Shown: piece by piece, positions 1 to 38,698 of the stretch
Layout of the letters: each line of letters opens with the position of its first letter
How positions within the stretch are numbered: position 1 is the first letter of the stretch
From: Micromonospora sp. NBC_00421
GTDB lineage: Bacteria > Actinomycetota > Actinomycetes > Mycobacteriales > Micromonosporaceae
Assembly (NCBI RefSeq): GCF_036017915.1
Contig: NZ_CP107929.1
Location: 3,069,501 to 3,133,500 of the forward strand
DNA length: 64,000 nt
Direction of reading: 5' to 3'
Translations under genes and position numbers: made by a program
The notes under the pieces: model-generated
The model's input: only the letters and a program-made list of their open reading frames with translations
What the model was told of the DNA's origin: nothing
Database searches by the model: none

Positions 1-12570
<12,570 letters not shown>

Positions 12571-12580
12571 CGTGGACCCA

Positions 12581-12584
12581 CCTC
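12581..12584 (-). promoter_or_regulatory. Ribosome binding site of PKS-E (GTG start)
   Basis: GAGG lies 10 nt before the GTG at 12568-12570. The GTG is chosen because it is in frame with the docking helix and KS. The nearby ATG at 12586 is in another frame. Confidence 0.65.
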
Positions 12585-12616
12585 ACTCGGCATGCCGTGG
12601 TCGTTGCGGCTGGCGG

Positions 12617-15600
12617 TCACGATGTCTCCAGCTCGCGGTCGATCAGGTCGAAGATGTTCTCGGCGGTGGCCGACTCCAGGTCGTCGTCGCCAGCCACGTC
12701 GGCCTGCCGGTCGGCCAGCCGGTCCAGCAGGCTGTGCAGCCGGTCGGTGATCCGGCGGAACTCGTCGTCGGTCGGGTCGAGTCCGTCCAGCGCCGCCTCC
12801 AGCCGGTCGAGTTCCCGTCCGACACCCGCCGACCGGTCCGCCGCCGTGTCCGCGAAGGAGAACTGCGTCGCCAGGTACGCGGCGAGCGCCGTCGGCGTCG
12901 GGTTGTCGAAGACCAGCGTCGCCGGCAGCCGCAGCCCGGTGGCCGCCCCGATCCGGTTGCGCAACTCGACAGCGGTGAGCGAGTCGAAGCCGAGTTCCCG
13001 GAACGCCCTGCCCGGGTCCATGCCGGCCGGGTCGCCGCGGCCGAGGACCACGGCGACGTGCGACAGCACCAGATCGCGCAGGGCACGTTCCCGCTTGTCC
13101 CCGGGGAGGGTGCGCAGGGTGTCGACGAACGCCTGGCCGCCGGCGGCCTCGGCGGCGACGGCCCGCCGGCTGGCCGGACGGACCAGGGCCGACAGCAGCG
13201 GGTGTACGGGCGCACCGGACGCCACCATCGCCGTGTTGATCTTCGCGGGCATCAGCACCGCCCGCTCCGACCGCCAGGACGCGTCGAAGAGGGCGAGGGC
13301 CTCCTCGTTGCTGAGAGCCACCAGCCCGCTGCGCTCCAGCCGCCGCCGGTCGACGGTGTCGAGATGCCCGGTGATGCCGCTGGCCTGCGCCCACAGGCCC
13401 CAGATGAGGGAGACCGCCGGCAGGCCGAGGGCCCGCCGGTGTTCGGCGAGAGCGTCGAGGAACGCGTTGCCGGCGGCGTAGTTGCCCTGACCCGGCCCGC
13501 CGAACACGCCGGCGGCGGCGGAGTAGAGCACGAACGCGGTCAGCTCCTGGTCGAGCGTGGCCCGGTGCAGGTTCCAGGCCGCGTCGACCTTCGGCCGCAG
13601 CACCGCGGCGAGGCGGTCCGGGGTGAGCGACTCGACGGTGCCGTCGTCGGTGACACCGGCGGTGTGCACGACCGCGCGCAACGGGTGCCGGGCGTCCACC
13701 ATGGACAGCAGGTGGGTGACGGCGTCCGGGTCGGCCAGGTCGGCGGCGACGATCGACACGTCCGCGCCGAGCGCCTTGAGATCGGCCAGCAACTCGTCCG
13801 CGCCCGCGGCGTCCGGGCCGCGCCGGCTGACCAGCAGCAGGTGCCGGACGCCGTGCGCGGTGACCAGGTGTCGGCAGAGCAGCCCGCCCAGGGCCCCGGT
13901 GGCGCCGGAGACCAGCACCGTGCCGTCGAGCCGCGGCACCTGCGGGATGCTCAGGGTCAGCTTGCCGACGTGTCGGGCCTGGCTGAGGAAGCGGAACGCC
14001 TCGGGGGCACGCCGGACGTCCCAGGTGCGCCGGGGCAGTGGCCGCAGCGCGCCGCTGGCGAACAACGCCATCAGCTCGTCCAGCATCCGGGCGATGGTGT
14101 CCGGGCCGGCCACCATCAGGTCGAAGACCTGGTAGCTCACACCGGGGTGTTCGGCCGCGATCCGCTGCGGGTCCCGCTTGTCCGTCTTGCCCATCTCGAC
14201 GAACCGGCCGCCCCGGGGCAGCAGCCGCAGCGACGCGTCCACGAACACGCCACTGAGCGCGTTGAGCACCACGTCCACGCCGCGCCCGCCGGTGCGCTCG
14301 CGGAACTCGTCGACGAAGTCGAGGGTGCGGGAGGACGCGATGTGCGCGTCGTCGAAGCCGGTGGCGCGCAGCGCCGGCCACTTGCCGGGACTGGCGGTGC
14401 CGTAGACCTCCGCGCCGAGGTGACGGGCGATCTGCACGGCGGCCATGCCGACGCCACCGGCGGCCGAGTGCACCAGCACCGACTCCCCGGACGTCAACCG
14501 GCCCCGCTCGACCAGCCCGTACCAGGCGGTCAGGAAGACCACCGGCACGGCCGCCGCCTCGGCGTACGACCAGCCGTCGGGGATGCGGGTGAGCATGCGG
14601 TGGTCGGTGACCGCGACGGAGGAGAACGAGCCGGAGATGATGCCCATGACGCGGTCGCCGGGAGCGAGGCCGGTGACGCCCGGCCCGACCTGGAGCACCA
14701 CGCCGGCACCCTCGCTGCCCAGCACCTCCTGGTCCGGGACCATGCCGAGGGCCAGCACCACGTCCCGGAAGTTGAGCCCCGAGGCGCGCATCCCGACGAC
14801 GACGTGTCCCTCCGGCACCTCGTCCGCCCCGACCGGAACGGGCAGCAGGGCCAGGTTCTCCAGGGTGCCCTTCTCGGTGACGTCGAGCTGCCACGGCGCC
14901 TCGTCGCCGGGCAGCGACAACGCCCCGGCGTCCCGCGCCCGGGCGAGCCGGGGCACCAGGACGGCGCCGTCGCGGACCGCGAGCTGCGACTCGCCGGAGG
15001 CGACCGCGACGGCGACCGCGGCGAGGGAGGGGATGGCGTCGTCGGTGTCGAGCAGCGTGAAGCGGCCGGGGTGTTCCGACTGCGCCGATCGGACCAGTCC
15101 CCACAGGGCCGCGCGGGCGAGGTCACGGGGGGCCTCGCCGGGTGCGGCGGCGACCGCACCCCGGGTGTGCAGGACCAGGCGGGTCTGCTCCAGCCGGGGC
15201 TCGGTGAGCCACCGCTGCACCAGCGCCAGGGTGTCCCGCGCCGCGTCGTGCGCGTCCACGTCGGCCCTGACCGGGTCCGGGTCCGAGCCGGCCCGCAGGT
15301 CGACCACGACGTCCGGTACGTCGCCGTCGTCGTCGAGCACGGCGACCAGTGCCGCCAGGTCGACGTGGCCCGTCACCGGGTGCCCGGCGGCGGCCAGCGC
15401 GTCGGCCAGACCGAGGGAGTCGTCGCCGAGCAACGCCCAGCGCGTGGTGCTCCCGGCGGCCGTGTCGATCGCCGGCAGCGGCGTCCAGTCCAGGTGGAAC
15501 AGCGAGCTGCGGCGCAGCGCGGCGGTCTCGTCGGTCCGGGCGGCGGTGACCGGGCGGAAGGTCAGCGACTCCACGGTGGCGACCGGCTGCCCGGTCGGAT

Positions 15601-18600
15601 CGGCCAGGGTGACGGCGACCGTGTCCGGGCCGAGCGAGCGGAGCCGCACCCGCAGCCGGGTAGCGCCGTGGGCATGCAGGCTGACCGCGCGGAAGGCGAA
15701 CGGCAACCAGCCGGTGCCGGCGGCGTCCGTCGGGTTTCCGAGCAGTCCGCTGGGGCCGGTGGCCTGGAGAGCCGCGTCGAACAAGGCCGGATGCAGGCCG
15801 AACTGGGACGCCTCGGCGGCCACCGCGTCGGGCAGTGCCACCTCCGCGTAGACCTCGTCGTCGCGGCGCCACACCCGGCGCAGGCCGACGAAGGCGGGAC
15901 CGTAGCTGATCCCGCTCTCGGCCGTGTGGGCGTACCAGGTGTCCAGGTCGACGTCGACCTCGACGGCGCCGGCCGGCGGCCACTCACCCGGCACTGCCAC
16001 GGGAGCGGGGAGTCCCGGCAGCAGCAGACCCTCCGCGTGCCGGATCCACTCCCCGTCCCCGCCCTCCTCGGGGCGCGAGTGCACGGTGACGCCCCGTTCG
16101 CCGGCGGCTCCGGGCGCGCCGAGGCGCACCTGCACCTGGACGGCGCCGGTGGCCGGCAGCACGAGCGGGCTGATCAGGGCCAGGTCGCCCACCTGGCCGG
16201 CATCGACCTCGTCGCCCGCGCGGATCACCATGTCCATCAGGCCGGTGCCGGGTACGACCACCGCCTTACCGACGACGTGGTCGGCCAGCCACGGGTGGGT
16301 GTGCACTGACAGCCGCCCGGTGAGCACCACCGTCTGGTCGTCGGCGACCGGTACGGCCGCGGCGAGCATCGGGTGCCCGGCGTCCTGGAGACCGGCCGAG
16401 CTGACGTCCCGTACCCGGTGGGCGGGGGCCTTGAGCCAGTACCGTTCCCGGTCGAAGGCGTAGGTGGGTAGGTCGAGGGTGGGTGTCGGGGTGAGGACCT
16501 TCGTCCAGTCGACCGGCAGACCGATCGCATGCGCGGTAGCCAGACTGGTCAGCAACCGCGTCGGATCGTCCTCACCACGACGCAACGTACCCAACACATG
16601 CCCGGTCACCCCCGCGTCGTCGAGGATCGCGGTCACCGGCATCGTCAACACCGGATGCGCCGACACCTCCACGAACGTCGTGTAACCCGCCCCCACCGCC
16701 GTCCGCACCGCCGCATCGAACCGCACCTGACCCCGCAGATTCTCATACCAATAACCACCATCCATCGCGGTGGGATCAGCCCACCGCCCGGTAAGGGTGG
16801 ACACCATCGGCGTGTGCCCCACCTGCGGAACCACACCGACCAGATCGGTCAGCATCTGCTCCCGGACCTGCTCCACCGCCGGGGAATGCGACGCATAGTC
16901 GAATCGGATCGGCCGCGCCCGCACCCCCTCGGCCCGGAACGTCTCCACCAACTCCGCGACCTGCCCCGGCGGACCCGACACCACCACCGACGCCGGCCCG
17001 TTCACCACCCCCACCACCACCCCAGGATGATCAGCCAACCGGGCCGTGACCTCGTCGGCGGGCAGATCCACCGCCGCCATCGCCCCCGTCCCCGCCAACA
17101 TGGCAAGAGCACGAGCCCGCAACGCCACCACCCGCGCCGCATCCTCCAACGACAACACACCCGCCACACACGCCGCCGCGATCTCACCCTGCGAATGACC
17201 CACCACCACCCCCGGCACCACACCCGCCCCCCGCCACACCTCCGCCAACGACACCCCCACCGCAAACAACACCGGCTGCAACACCTCCACCCGCTCCAAC
17301 CACGACTCATCCCCACCCGTCAACACCGACACCAGATCCACATCCACAAACGGCGCCAACGCCCGCTGACACTCCGCCAACCGCGCATCAAACACCCCAC
17401 AACGACCCACCAAACCCGCCGCCAACCCCACCGACTGACCACCCTGACCCGGAAAAACAAACACCACCCCGGACCCGTGCTCCATCACCGAACCCGACAC
17501 CACACCCACCGACTCCGACCCCACCGCGTCAAGACCAGACAACAACTCCTCGATGTCGGCACCGACCACAGTGGCCCGACACTCGAACACCGACCGCGTC
17601 GTGGCCAACGACCAACCCACCGCCGCCGGATCCAACCCCCCGTGCCCACGCACATGCCGCGCCAACCGCTCCGCCTGACCGCGCAGCGCAGTGACCGACC
17701 GCGCCGACACCGGCCACACCACCACGTCGGAGTCCACCAGACCCGGCCCCGGGTGCCCGTCGTCGGCCGTGGACAGCGCGCCGGCGACCGGCGGAAGCTC
17801 GACGGCCTGCTCGATGATCATGTGCGCGTTGGTGCCGGAGACGCCGAACGACGACACCGCCGCCCGACGCGGACGGTCCACCACCGGCCACGGCACCGCC
17901 CCCGTCACCAACTCCACAGCACCCGCCGACCAGTCGATGTGCGGCGACGGCTCGTCCACGTGCAACGTCGCCGGCACCAGGCCCTCCCGCATCGCGAGGA
18001 CCATCTTGATCACGCCCGCCACACCGGCCGCGGCCTGGGTATGCCCGATGTTCGACTTGACCGACCCCAACAGCAGCGGGACCTCCCGGTCCTGCCCGTA
18101 CGTGGCGAGCAGCGCCTGCGCCTCGATCGGATCACCGAGCGTCGTACCCGTACCGTGCGCCTCCACCACATCCACATCCGCCGCCGACAACCCCGCCGAG
18201 GCCAGGGCCTGCCGAATCACCCGCTGCTGCGAAGGACCATTCGGCGCCGTCAACCCATTCGACGCACCATCCTGATTCACCGCCGAACCACGCACCACCG
18301 CCAGCACCGTATGGCCGTTACGCCGCGCATCGGAGAGCCGTTCGAGGAGCACCATGCCGACGCCCTCACCCCAGCCGGTGCCGTCCGCCGCCGCCGCGAA
18401 CGCCTTGACCCGCCCGTCCGGTGCCATTCCGCGCTGCCGGGAGAACTCCACGAACAGGCCGGGCGTCGCCATCACCGTCGAACCACCCGTCAGGGCGAGG
18501 TCACACTCGCCCTGACGCAACGCCTGCACGGCCAGGTGCATCGCGACGAGGGACGACGAACACGCCGTGTCCACCGACACCGCAGGTCCCTCCAACCCCA

Positions 18601-21600
18601 ACGCGTACGCCACCCGACCCGACACCACGCTCGCCGCGTTCCCGGTGCCGCCGAACCCCTCCACCTGGTCGCCGGCCACCATCAACAGGGACCTATAGTC
18701 CTGACCGTTCGTGCCCACGAACACCCCTGTTCGTGAACCCCGCAAGGATCCCGGCACCACCCCTGCCCGCTCCAGCGCCTCCCACGACGCCTCCAGCACC
18801 AACCGCTGCTGGGGGTCCATCGCCAACGCCTCGCGCGGACTGATCCCGAAGAAGCCGGGGTCGAACTCCGCCACGTCGTAGACGAAGGCACCCCTGTCCG
18901 TGTAGGTGGTGCCGGGCTTCTCCGGGTCGGGGTCGATCAGGCGGTCGAGGTCCCAGCCACGATCGGTGGGGAACTCGTCGACGGTGTCCACGCCGTCGGC
19001 GACGAGCCGCCACAGCCCCTCCGGGCTGGTGACGCCGCCCGGGAAGCGGCAGGCCATCGCCACGATGGCCACCGGCTCGTCGTCGTGCACGGCGGAGCGG
19101 GTGGCGGTCTCGGCTGCTGCTGCGGTGTCGCCGACCAGCCCGGCGAGCAGGAAGCGGGCCAGCGCCAGCGCGTTGGGGTGGTCGAAGACCAGGGTGATGG
19201 GCAGCGGCCGCCCGATCGCGGCCACGAGACGGTTGCGCAGCTCGACCGCGGTCAGCGAGTCGAAACCGAGGTCCCGGAACGCGGTGGTGGCCGGGATCGC
19301 GGCGGCGTCGTCGTGACCGAGCACGTCGGCGGCGAGTTCCCGGACCAGGTCGGCGAGGGTCTCCGCCCGCCGGGCCGGGGTCAGCTCGGCCAGCCGGCGG
19401 CGCAGCGTCGCGGCGGTGCCGTCGTCGGCGTCGTCGAGCGGCACCCCGCCGTCGAGGGCCGCCTTCGCCTCCGGTACGCCCTCCAGCAGCGGCCGACGCC
19501 GGGCGGAGGCGAACGCGGGGGCGAACCGGGACCAGTCGACGTCGACGACGGTGAGGGTGACGTCGTCGTGTTCGAGGGCCTGCTGGAGGGCGCTCATCGC
19601 GACGGCCGGGTCCATCGGCGGCACGCCCCGCTGGCGCAGCTTCCGGTCGGAGTCGGCGGTGTGCATGCCGCCCTCCCCCCAGGAACCCCAGGCGACGGCG
19701 GTGCCGGCCCGCCCGTCGGCGCGCCGCTGCTGCACGAGCGCGTCGAGGTACGCGTTGCCGGCGGCGTACCCGGCCTGGCCCGCGCTGCCCCAGGTGGCGG
19801 CGATGGACGAGTAGACGACGAACGCGTCGAGTTCCTGGCCGGCGAGGAGGTCGTGCAGGTGCGCGGCGCCGGCGGTCTTGCCGGCCGTCACCTCTACCAG
19901 CTCGGCGGGGGTGACCGCCATGAGCGGGGTGGTCTGGGCGACACCGGCCGTGTGCACGACGGCGCGTACCGGTGGGCCGTCGGCCTGGACCCGGTCGAGC
20001 AGGGCGGCGACGGCGGCCCGGTCGGCGATGTCGCAGGCGGCGACGGTGACCCGGGTGCCGAGGTCGCGCAGCTCGGCGGCCAGTTCGGCGGCGCCGGGGG
20101 CGTCGGGGCCGCGTCGGCTGACCAGCACGACGTGCTCGGTGCCGGCCGAGGCGAGCCAGCGGGCGGCGCGGGCACCGAGTCCGCCGGTGCCACCGGTGAT
20201 CAGCGCGGTTCCGGCGGGCGTGAAGCGCCGTGCCGGGGGGCGGTCGCCGAGTCCCGCGCGGACCAGGCGGCGGACGAAGACACCGGGGGCGCGTACCGCG
20301 AGCTGGTCCTCTCCGTGCGGGCCGCCGAGGATCGCGGCGAGCCGGCCGGCGGTACGACCGTCGAGGCGGGACGGCAGGTCGACCAGGCCGCCGAAGCGAT
20401 GGGGGGCCTCGACGCTGACCACCCGGCCGAAGCCCCAGATCGCGCCCTGCCCGGGGTCGGTGAGCCGGTCGTAGGGGGCGACGGTGACGGCCCCCCGGGT
20501 CATCAGCCACAGCGGCGCGGCGAGTTCGGCGTCACCGAGCGCCTGCACCAGGGCGAGAGTGGTGGCCAGGCCGGGCAGGACGATGTCCTCGCCGGTCTGT
20601 GGTTCCCAGGCCAGCAGGGAGACCACCCCGGCGATCTCGGCACCGGCCAGGGACGCGGCGAGCCCGGCCCGGTCGGCGTCGGGTGCGACGGTCAGCGGCA
20701 GCAGTTCGGCGCCGGCGTCGGTCAGCGCAGCCCGGACGCCCTGTACGGCCGGGTCGTCGTCGAGCCCGGCGGGCAGTGCCAGGAGCCAGGTGCCGTGGAG
20801 GCGGGCGGCGGCCGGTTCCGGGGTCACCTGCCAGTCGGTCCGGTACCGCCAGCCGTCGAGGACGGAGTGTTCCTGCCGCTGCCGGCGCCAGTCGGCGAGG
20901 ACGGGCAGCAGGGTGCGCAGCGACGCGACGGCCTCGGCGTCGTCGACGGCGAGGGTGCCGCGCAGGGCGTCCAGGTCGGCGCGTTCGACGGCGTCCCAGA
21001 ACCGGTGGTCGAGCAGGCCGGCACCGGTGGTCGGGGCGGCGGGTTCCTCCGCCGGCACCCAGTAGTGCTCCCGTTGGAAGGGGTAGGTGGGCAGGTCGAC
21101 CCGACGCCCCGACCAACCACCGAACGCCGGCCGCCAGTCGACCGACACACCCCTGACGAAAACCTCCGCCACAGCACTGTGGAACCGACCCAGACCACCC
21201 TCACCACGACGCAGACTACCCGTGACCGTCACCGCCGCCGGATCAGCAGCGACCAACTCCACCGACTCCTGCACCGCCATCGTCAACACCGGATGCGCGC
21301 TGACCTCAACGAACGCGGAACAGCCGGCGGCGACCAGACCCCGCACCGCCTCATCGAAACGCACCGTCTGTCGCAGATTCCGATACCAGTAATCCGCGTC
21401 GAGAGCGGCTGTGTCCAGCCACTCCCCCACCACCGTCGACCAGAACCGCACCTGCCCACTACGCGGAGACAACCCCGCCAACAACTCCAGGAGTTGCTCC
21501 CGCAACGGCTCGACATGCGCCGAATGCGAGGCATAGTCCACCGGCACCCGTCGAACACGGATCTCGCGGGACTCGTAGTGGGCCACCAGTTCGTCGAGAG

Positions 21601-23833
21601 CGGCCACGTCACCCGACACCACCACGGAGGTGGGCCCGTTGACCGCAGCGAGGGCGATCCGACCGTCCCAGCGCGTGATCGTCCCGACCATCTCGTCAGC
21701 GGTCGTCGCGACGGACACCATCGCGCCTGCTTCGGCCACCTCGGCGATGACCCGACTCCGCAGCGCCACCACCGCCGCCGCGTCGTCCAGACTCAACGCC
21801 CCGGCGACACACGCGGCAGCGATCTCACCCTGCGAATGACCCACCACCATCGACGGACGAACCCCGTACGACTCCCAGAGCGCCGCCAACGACACACCCA
21901 CCGCGAACAACGCCGGCTGGACCACGTCGACCCGGTCCAGCGACGGTGCGTCCGGTACGCCGCGCACCACGTCGAGCAGCGACCAGTCCACATACGGACC
22001 CAACGCCTCCGCACAGGCCGCCAACCTCTCCGCGAACACCGGAGCCGTGTCCAGCAGTTCGGCCGCCATGCCCACCCACTGCGAACCCTGACCAGGAAAG
22101 ACGAAAGCCACCTCACCGGGGTTGCCGGCGACACCCGTGACGACCTCCGACCCGGGCCGACCATCGGCCAGCGCCGTCAACCCGGCAGCCAGTTCCTCGC
22201 GCTCGGCGGCGAAGACCACCGCCCGGTGTCCGAGGGGCGACCGGGAGACCACCGAGGTCCAGCCCACGTCGGCCGGGTCCAGGTCGGACCCCTCGGCGAC
22301 GTACCGCGACCAGAGCCCGGCCTGACGGCGCAGCGCGGTGCGGGTGCGGCCGGTGAGCAGCACGGGCGCGGGAGCGGGGAGGTCGGGCCGCTCGGCGGCG
22401 GCGGGGGCGTCCTCGGGCTGTTCGAGGATGACGTGGGTGTTGGTGCCGCTCATCCCGAACGAGGAGACCGCGGCCCGACGGGGCCGGTCGACGGCCGGCC
22501 ACGGCGTCGGTTCGGTGACCAGGGCGACCTGGCCGGCCGACCAGTCGACGTGCGGGGTGGGTTCGTCGACGTGCAGGGTGGCGGGGACCACCCCGTGCCG
22601 CATGGCCTGGACCATCTTGATGATCCCGGCGATGCCCGCAGCGGCCTGGGTGTGCCCGATGTTCGACTTGATCGACCCGAGCAGGAGCGGGGCACCGGCA
22701 CCCCGCTCCTGCCCGTACGTGGCGAGCAGCGCCTGCGCCTCGATCGGGTCACCGAGGGTGGTGCCCGTGCCGTGCGCCTCGACGACGTCGACCAGGTCGG
22801 GAGTGAGCTTCGCGCCGGCCAGCGCCTGCCGGATGACCCGCTGCTGGGCGGGGCCGTTCGGGGCGGTCAGCCCGTTGCTCGCACCGTCCTGGTTCACCGC
22901 GGAGCTGCGGATGATCCCGAGCACCGGGTGACCGTTGCGGCGGGCGTCGGAGAGCCGTTCGAGCAGCAGCACGCCGACGCCCTCGCCCCAGCCGGTGCCG
23001 TCGGCAGAGGCGGCGAACGACTTGCACCGCCCGTCGGTGGCCAGGCCGCGCTGCCGGGAGAACTCGACGAACGGGCCGGGGGTGGCCAGCACGGTGGCCC
23101 CGCCGGCCAGCGCCAGGCCGCACTCGCGCTGACGCAGGGCCTGGCAGGCGAGGTGGACGGCGACGGACGACGACGAGCAGGCGGTGTCCACGGTGACCGC
23201 GGGTCCTTCGAGCCCGAAGGTGTAGGCGATCCGGCCGGAGACGACGCTGGCGGCGGTGCCGGTGAGGACGTACCCCTCGACGCCGGGAGCGCGGTGCATG
23301 ACGGCGGCGTAGTCCTGGCCGGAGGTGCCCATGAAGACGCCGGTACGGCTGCCGCGCAGCGACAGCGGCGCGATGCCGGCCCGCTCGAACGTCTCCCAGG
23401 TGACCTCCAGCAGCAGCCGCTGTTGCGGGTCCATGGCGACGGCCTCGCGGGGCGAGATGCCGAACAGGGCCGCGTCGAACTGCCCGGCGTCGCCGAGGAA
23501 CCCGCCGGAGGAGGTGTACGAGGTGCCGGGGTTGTCGGGGTCGGGGTGGTGCAGCCGGTCGAGGTCCCAGCCCCGGTCGGCGGGGAAGCCGCCGATGGCG
23601 TCCCCTCCGGCCGAGACGAACCGCCACAGCTCTTCCGGCGAGTCGATGCCGCCGGGGTAGCGGCAGCTCATGCCGACGATCGCCACCGGCTCGCACTCCT
23701 CGGCGCTGACCTCGCGCAGCCGCTGGCGGGTCTGGTGCAGCTCGGCGACGACACGCGTCAGGTACTCGCGGAGCCGCTCCTCGTCCGACGTGGTCGGCCT
23801 CGGCCCCTCGTTCTCCACCGGCACGTTCGCCAT
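12617..23833 (-). CDS. PKS-D: modular type I polyketide synthase, two modules including a fully reducing one
   Basis: The protein has 3738 residues from ATG 23833 to a TGA at 12617-12619. The N-terminal docking region is slightly longer than in the other proteins: a ~15-residue acidic lead precedes the coiled coil ([20 protein letters not shown]). Module D1 has KS from residue ~48, AT ~575-885, KR Tyr ~1356 and ACP serine ~1526. Module D2 has KS from ~1586, AT ~2125-2435, DH ~2480-2760, ER ~2978-3295, KR Tyr ~3452 and ACP serine ~3618. The C-terminal docking tail ends [15 protein letters not shown]. This is the only gene in the window with an enoylreductase, so it installs the one fully saturated methyl-bearing unit. 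PKS-E starts 46 bp after its stop. Confidence 0.97.
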   Translation of the reverse strand: MANVPVENEGPRPTTSDEERLREYLTRVVAELHQTRQRLREVSAEECEPVAIVGMSCRYPGGIDSPEELWRFVSAGGDAIGGFPADRGWDLDRLHHPDPDNPGTSYTSSGGFLGDAGQFDAALFGISPREAVAMDPQQRLLLEVTWETFERAGIAPLSLRGSRTGVFMGTSGQDYAAVMHRAPGVEGYVLTGTAASVVSGRIAYTFGLEGPAVTVDTACSSSSVAVHLACQALRQRECGLALAGGATVLATPGPFVEFSRQRGLATDGRCKSFAASADGTGWGEGVGVLLLERLSDARRNGHPVLGIIRSSAVNQDGASNGLTAPNGPAQQRVIRQALAGAKLTPDLVDVVEAHGTGTTLGDPIEAQALLATYGQERGAGAPLLLGSIKSNIGHTQAAAGIAGIIKMVQAMRHGVVPATLHVDEPTPHVDWSAGQVALVTEPTPWPAVDRPRRAAVSSFGMSGTNTHVILEQPEDAPAAAERPDLPAPAPVLLTGRTRTALRRQAGLWSRYVAEGSDLDPADVGWTSVVSRSPLGHRAVVFAAEREELAAGLTALADGRPGSEVVTGVAGNPGEVAFVFPGQGSQWVGMAAELLDTAPVFAERLAACAEALGPYVDWSLLDVVRGVPDAPSLDRVDVVQPALFAVGVSLAALWESYGVRPSMVVGHSQGEIAAACVAGALSLDDAAAVVALRSRVIAEVAEAGAMVSVATTADEMVGTITRWDGRIALAAVNGPTSVVVSGDVAALDELVAHYESREIRVRRVPVDYASHSAHVEPLREQLLELLAGLSPRSGQVRFWSTVVGEWLDTAALDADYWYRNLRQTVRFDEAVRGLVAAGCSAFVEVSAHPVLTMAVQESVELVAADPAAVTVTGSLRRGEGGLGRFHSAVAEVFVRGVSVDWRPAFGGWSGRRVDLPTYPFQREHYWVPAEEPAAPTTGAGLLDHRFWDAVERADLDALRGTLAVDDAEAVASLRTLLPVLADWRRQRQEHSVLDGWRYRTDWQVTPEPAAARLHGTWLLALPAGLDDDPAVQGVRAALTDAGAELLPLTVAPDADRAGLAASLAGAEIAGVVSLLAWEPQTGEDIVLPGLATTLALVQALGDAELAAPLWLMTRGAVTVAPYDRLTDPGQGAIWGFGRVVSVEAPHRFGGLVDLPSRLDGRTAGRLAAILGGPHGEDQLAVRAPGVFVRRLVRAGLGDRPPARRFTPAGTALITGGTGGLGARAARWLASAGTEHVVLVSRRGPDAPGAAELAAELRDLGTRVTVAACDIADRAAVAALLDRVQADGPPVRAVVHTAGVAQTTPLMAVTPAELVEVTAGKTAGAAHLHDLLAGQELDAFVVYSSIAATWGSAGQAGYAAGNAYLDALVQQRRADGRAGTAVAWGSWGEGGMHTADSDRKLRQRGVPPMDPAVAMSALQQALEHDDVTLTVVDVDWSRFAPAFASARRRPLLEGVPEAKAALDGGVPLDDADDGTAATLRRRLAELTPARRAETLADLVRELAADVLGHDDAAAIPATTAFRDLGFDSLTAVELRNRLVAAIGRPLPITLVFDHPNALALARFLLAGLVGDTAAAAETATRSAVHDDEPVAIVAMACRFPGGVTSPEGLWRLVADGVDTVDEFPTDRGWDLDRLIDPDPEKPGTTYTDRGAFVYDVAEFDPGFFGISPREALAMDPQQRLVLEASWEALERAGVVPGSLRGSRTGVFVGTNGQDYRSLLMVAGDQVEGFGGTGNAASVVSGRVAYALGLEGPAVSVDTACSSSLVAMHLAVQALRQGECDLALTGGSTVMATPGLFVEFSRQRGMAPDGRVKAFAAAADGTGWGEGVGMVLLERLSDARRNGHTVLAVVRGSAVNQDGASNGLTAPNGPSQQRVIRQALASAGLSAADVDVVEAHGTGTTLGDPIEAQALLATYGQDREVPLLLGSVKSNIGHTQAAAGVAGVIKMVLAMREGLVPATLHVDEPSPHIDWSAGAVELVTGAVPWPVVDRPRRAAVSSFGVSGTNAHMIIEQAVELPPVAGALSTADDGHPGPGLVDSDVVVWPVSARSVTALRGQAERLARHVRGHGGLDPAAVGWSLATTRSVFECRATVVGADIEELLSGLDAVGSESVGVVSGSVMEHGSGVVFVFPGQGGQSVGLAAGLVGRCGVFDARLAECQRALAPFVDVDLVSVLTGGDESWLERVEVLQPVLFAVGVSLAEVWRGAGVVPGVVVGHSQGEIAAACVAGVLSLEDAARVVALRARALAMLAGTGAMAAVDLPADEVTARLADHPGVVVGVVNGPASVVVSGPPGQVAELVETFRAEGVRARPIRFDYASHSPAVEQVREQMLTDLVGVVPQVGHTPMVSTLTGRWADPTAMDGGYWYENLRGQVRFDAAVRTAVGAGYTTFVEVSAHPVLTMPVTAILDDAGVTGHVLGTLRRGEDDPTRLLTSLATAHAIGLPVDWTKVLTPTPTLDLPTYAFDRERYWLKAPAHRVRDVSSAGLQDAGHPMLAAAVPVADDQTVVLTGRLSVHTHPWLADHVVGKAVVVPGTGLMDMVIRAGDEVDAGQVGDLALISPLVLPATGAVQVQVRLGAPGAAGERGVTVHSRPEEGGDGEWIRHAEGLLLPGLPAPVAVPGEWPPAGAVEVDVDLDTWYAHTAESGISYGPAFVGLRRVWRRDDEVYAEVALPDAVAAEASQFGLHPALFDAALQATGPSGLLGNPTDAAGTGWLPFAFRAVSLHAHGATRLRVRLRSLGPDTVAVTLADPTGQPVATVESLTFRPVTAARTDETAALRRSSLFHLDWTPLPAIDTAAGSTTRWALLGDDSLGLADALAAAGHPVTGHVDLAALVAVLDDDGDVPDVVVDLRAGSDPDPVRADVDAHDAARDTLALVQRWLTEPRLEQTRLVLHTRGAVAAAPGEAPRDLARAALWGLVRSAQSEHPGRFTLLDTDDAIPSLAAVAVAVASGESQLAVRDGAVLVPRLARARDAGALSLPGDEAPWQLDVTEKGTLENLALLPVPVGADEVPEGHVVVGMRASGLNFRDVVLALGMVPDQEVLGSEGAGVVLQVGPGVTGLAPGDRVMGIISGSFSSVAVTDHRMLTRIPDGWSYAEAAAVPVVFLTAWYGLVERGRLTSGESVLVHSAAGGVGMAAVQIARHLGAEVYGTASPGKWPALRATGFDDAHIASSRTLDFVDEFRERTGGRGVDVVLNALSGVFVDASLRLLPRGGRFVEMGKTDKRDPQRIAAEHPGVSYQVFDLMVAGPDTIARMLDELMALFASGALRPLPRRTWDVRRAPEAFRFLSQARHVGKLTLSIPQVPRLDGTVLVSGATGALGGLLCRHLVTAHGVRHLLLVSRRGPDAAGADELLADLKALGADVSIVAADLADPDAVTHLLSMVDARHPLRAVVHTAGVTDDGTVESLTPDRLAAVLRPKVDAAWNLHRATLDQELTAFVLYSAAAGVFGGPGQGNYAAGNAFLDALAEHRRALGLPAVSLIWGLWAQASGITGHLDTVDRRRLERSGLVALSNEEALALFDASWRSERAVLMPAKINTAMVASGAPVHPLLSALVRPASRRAVAAEAAGGQAFVDTLRTLPGDKRERALRDLVLSHVAVVLGRGDPAGMDPGRAFRELGFDSLTAVELRNRIGAATGLRLPATLVFDNPTPTALAAYLATQFSFADTAADRSAGVGRELDRLEAALDGLDPTDDEFRRITDRLHSLLDRLADRQADVAGDDDLESATAENIFDLIDRELETS
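12850..19078 (-). other. Module D2: KS-AT(methylmalonyl)-DH-ER-KR-ACP, fully reducing
   Basis: KS lies at about 17805-19078. AT lies at about 16530-17460 ([18 protein letters not shown]: methylmalonyl) and is nearly identical to the B2 AT. DH (about 15560-16390) has [11 protein letters not shown] and [10 protein letters not shown], with catalytic His and Asp present. ER (about 13950-14900) has [16 protein letters not shown] and the NADPH loop [15 protein letters not shown] (about 13370-13930) has TGATGALG, a B-type motif written TDD rather than LDD, and the Tyr codon at 13478-13480. The ACP serine codon is 12980-12982. Predicted outcome: a saturated, methyl-branched two-carbon unit. Val rather than Tyr in the ER GMVP motif suggests a 2R methyl. 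Confidence 0.93.
16460..17466. repeat. Near-identical ~1.0-kb block, copy in D2 AT
   Basis: This block matches 41573-42579 (B2 AT) at a constant offset of 25,113 bp with no indels and only about a dozen differences seen by eye. It covers most of the methylmalonyl AT and its C-terminal linker. Confidence 0.85.
19140..23692 (-). other. Module D1: KS-AT(methylmalonyl)-KR(A-type)-ACP
   Basis: KS lies at about 22425-23692 ([15 protein letters not shown]). AT lies at about 21180-22110 with [14 protein letters not shown] and YASH, predicting methylmalonyl-CoA; it closely matches the E2 AT. KR has TGGTGGLG near 20155-20210, no LDD, the A-type Trp codon at 19790-19792 and the Tyr codon at 19766-19768, with Gln three residues before it (A1 subtype). 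No DH is present. The ACP serine codon is 19256-19258. Predicted outcome: an alpha-methyl, L-hydroxyl unit. Confidence 0.92.
21092..22230. repeat. Similar ~1.1-kb AT block, copy in D1
   Basis: Partner of 5290-6425 in the E2 AT. Confidence 0.75.
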
Positions 23834-23844
23834 GGCTGGTCTCA

Positions 23845-23851
23845 CTTCCTC
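23845..23851 (-). promoter_or_regulatory. Ribosome binding site of PKS-D, decides the start
   Basis: GAGGAAG lies 11 nt before the ATG at 23833 ([10 protein letters not shown]). An in-frame GTG at 23845 overlaps the site and would add only MRPA, so ATG 23833 is preferred. Confidence 0.7.
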
Positions 23852-23878
23852 GTTCTGCAGCGGTACGTGACGCGTGCC

Positions 23879-38656
<14,778 letters not shown>

Positions 38657-38663
38657 CGAGCCA

Positions 38664-38667
38664 CTCC
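38664..38667 (-). promoter_or_regulatory. Ribosome binding site of PKS-C
   Basis: GGAG lies 7 nt before the ATG at 38656, in the 42-bp gap after PKS-B. No terminator-like structure separates the two genes, so cotranscription is likely. Confidence 0.7.
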
Positions 38668-38698
38668 GTATCGTGGTCAGAGGTCCGGAGCATCCGGG

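Noticed and set aside
23834..23845. GTG at 23845 as the start of PKS-D
   Set aside because: It overlaps the best ribosome binding site and would add only four residues; ATG 23833 has correct spacing.
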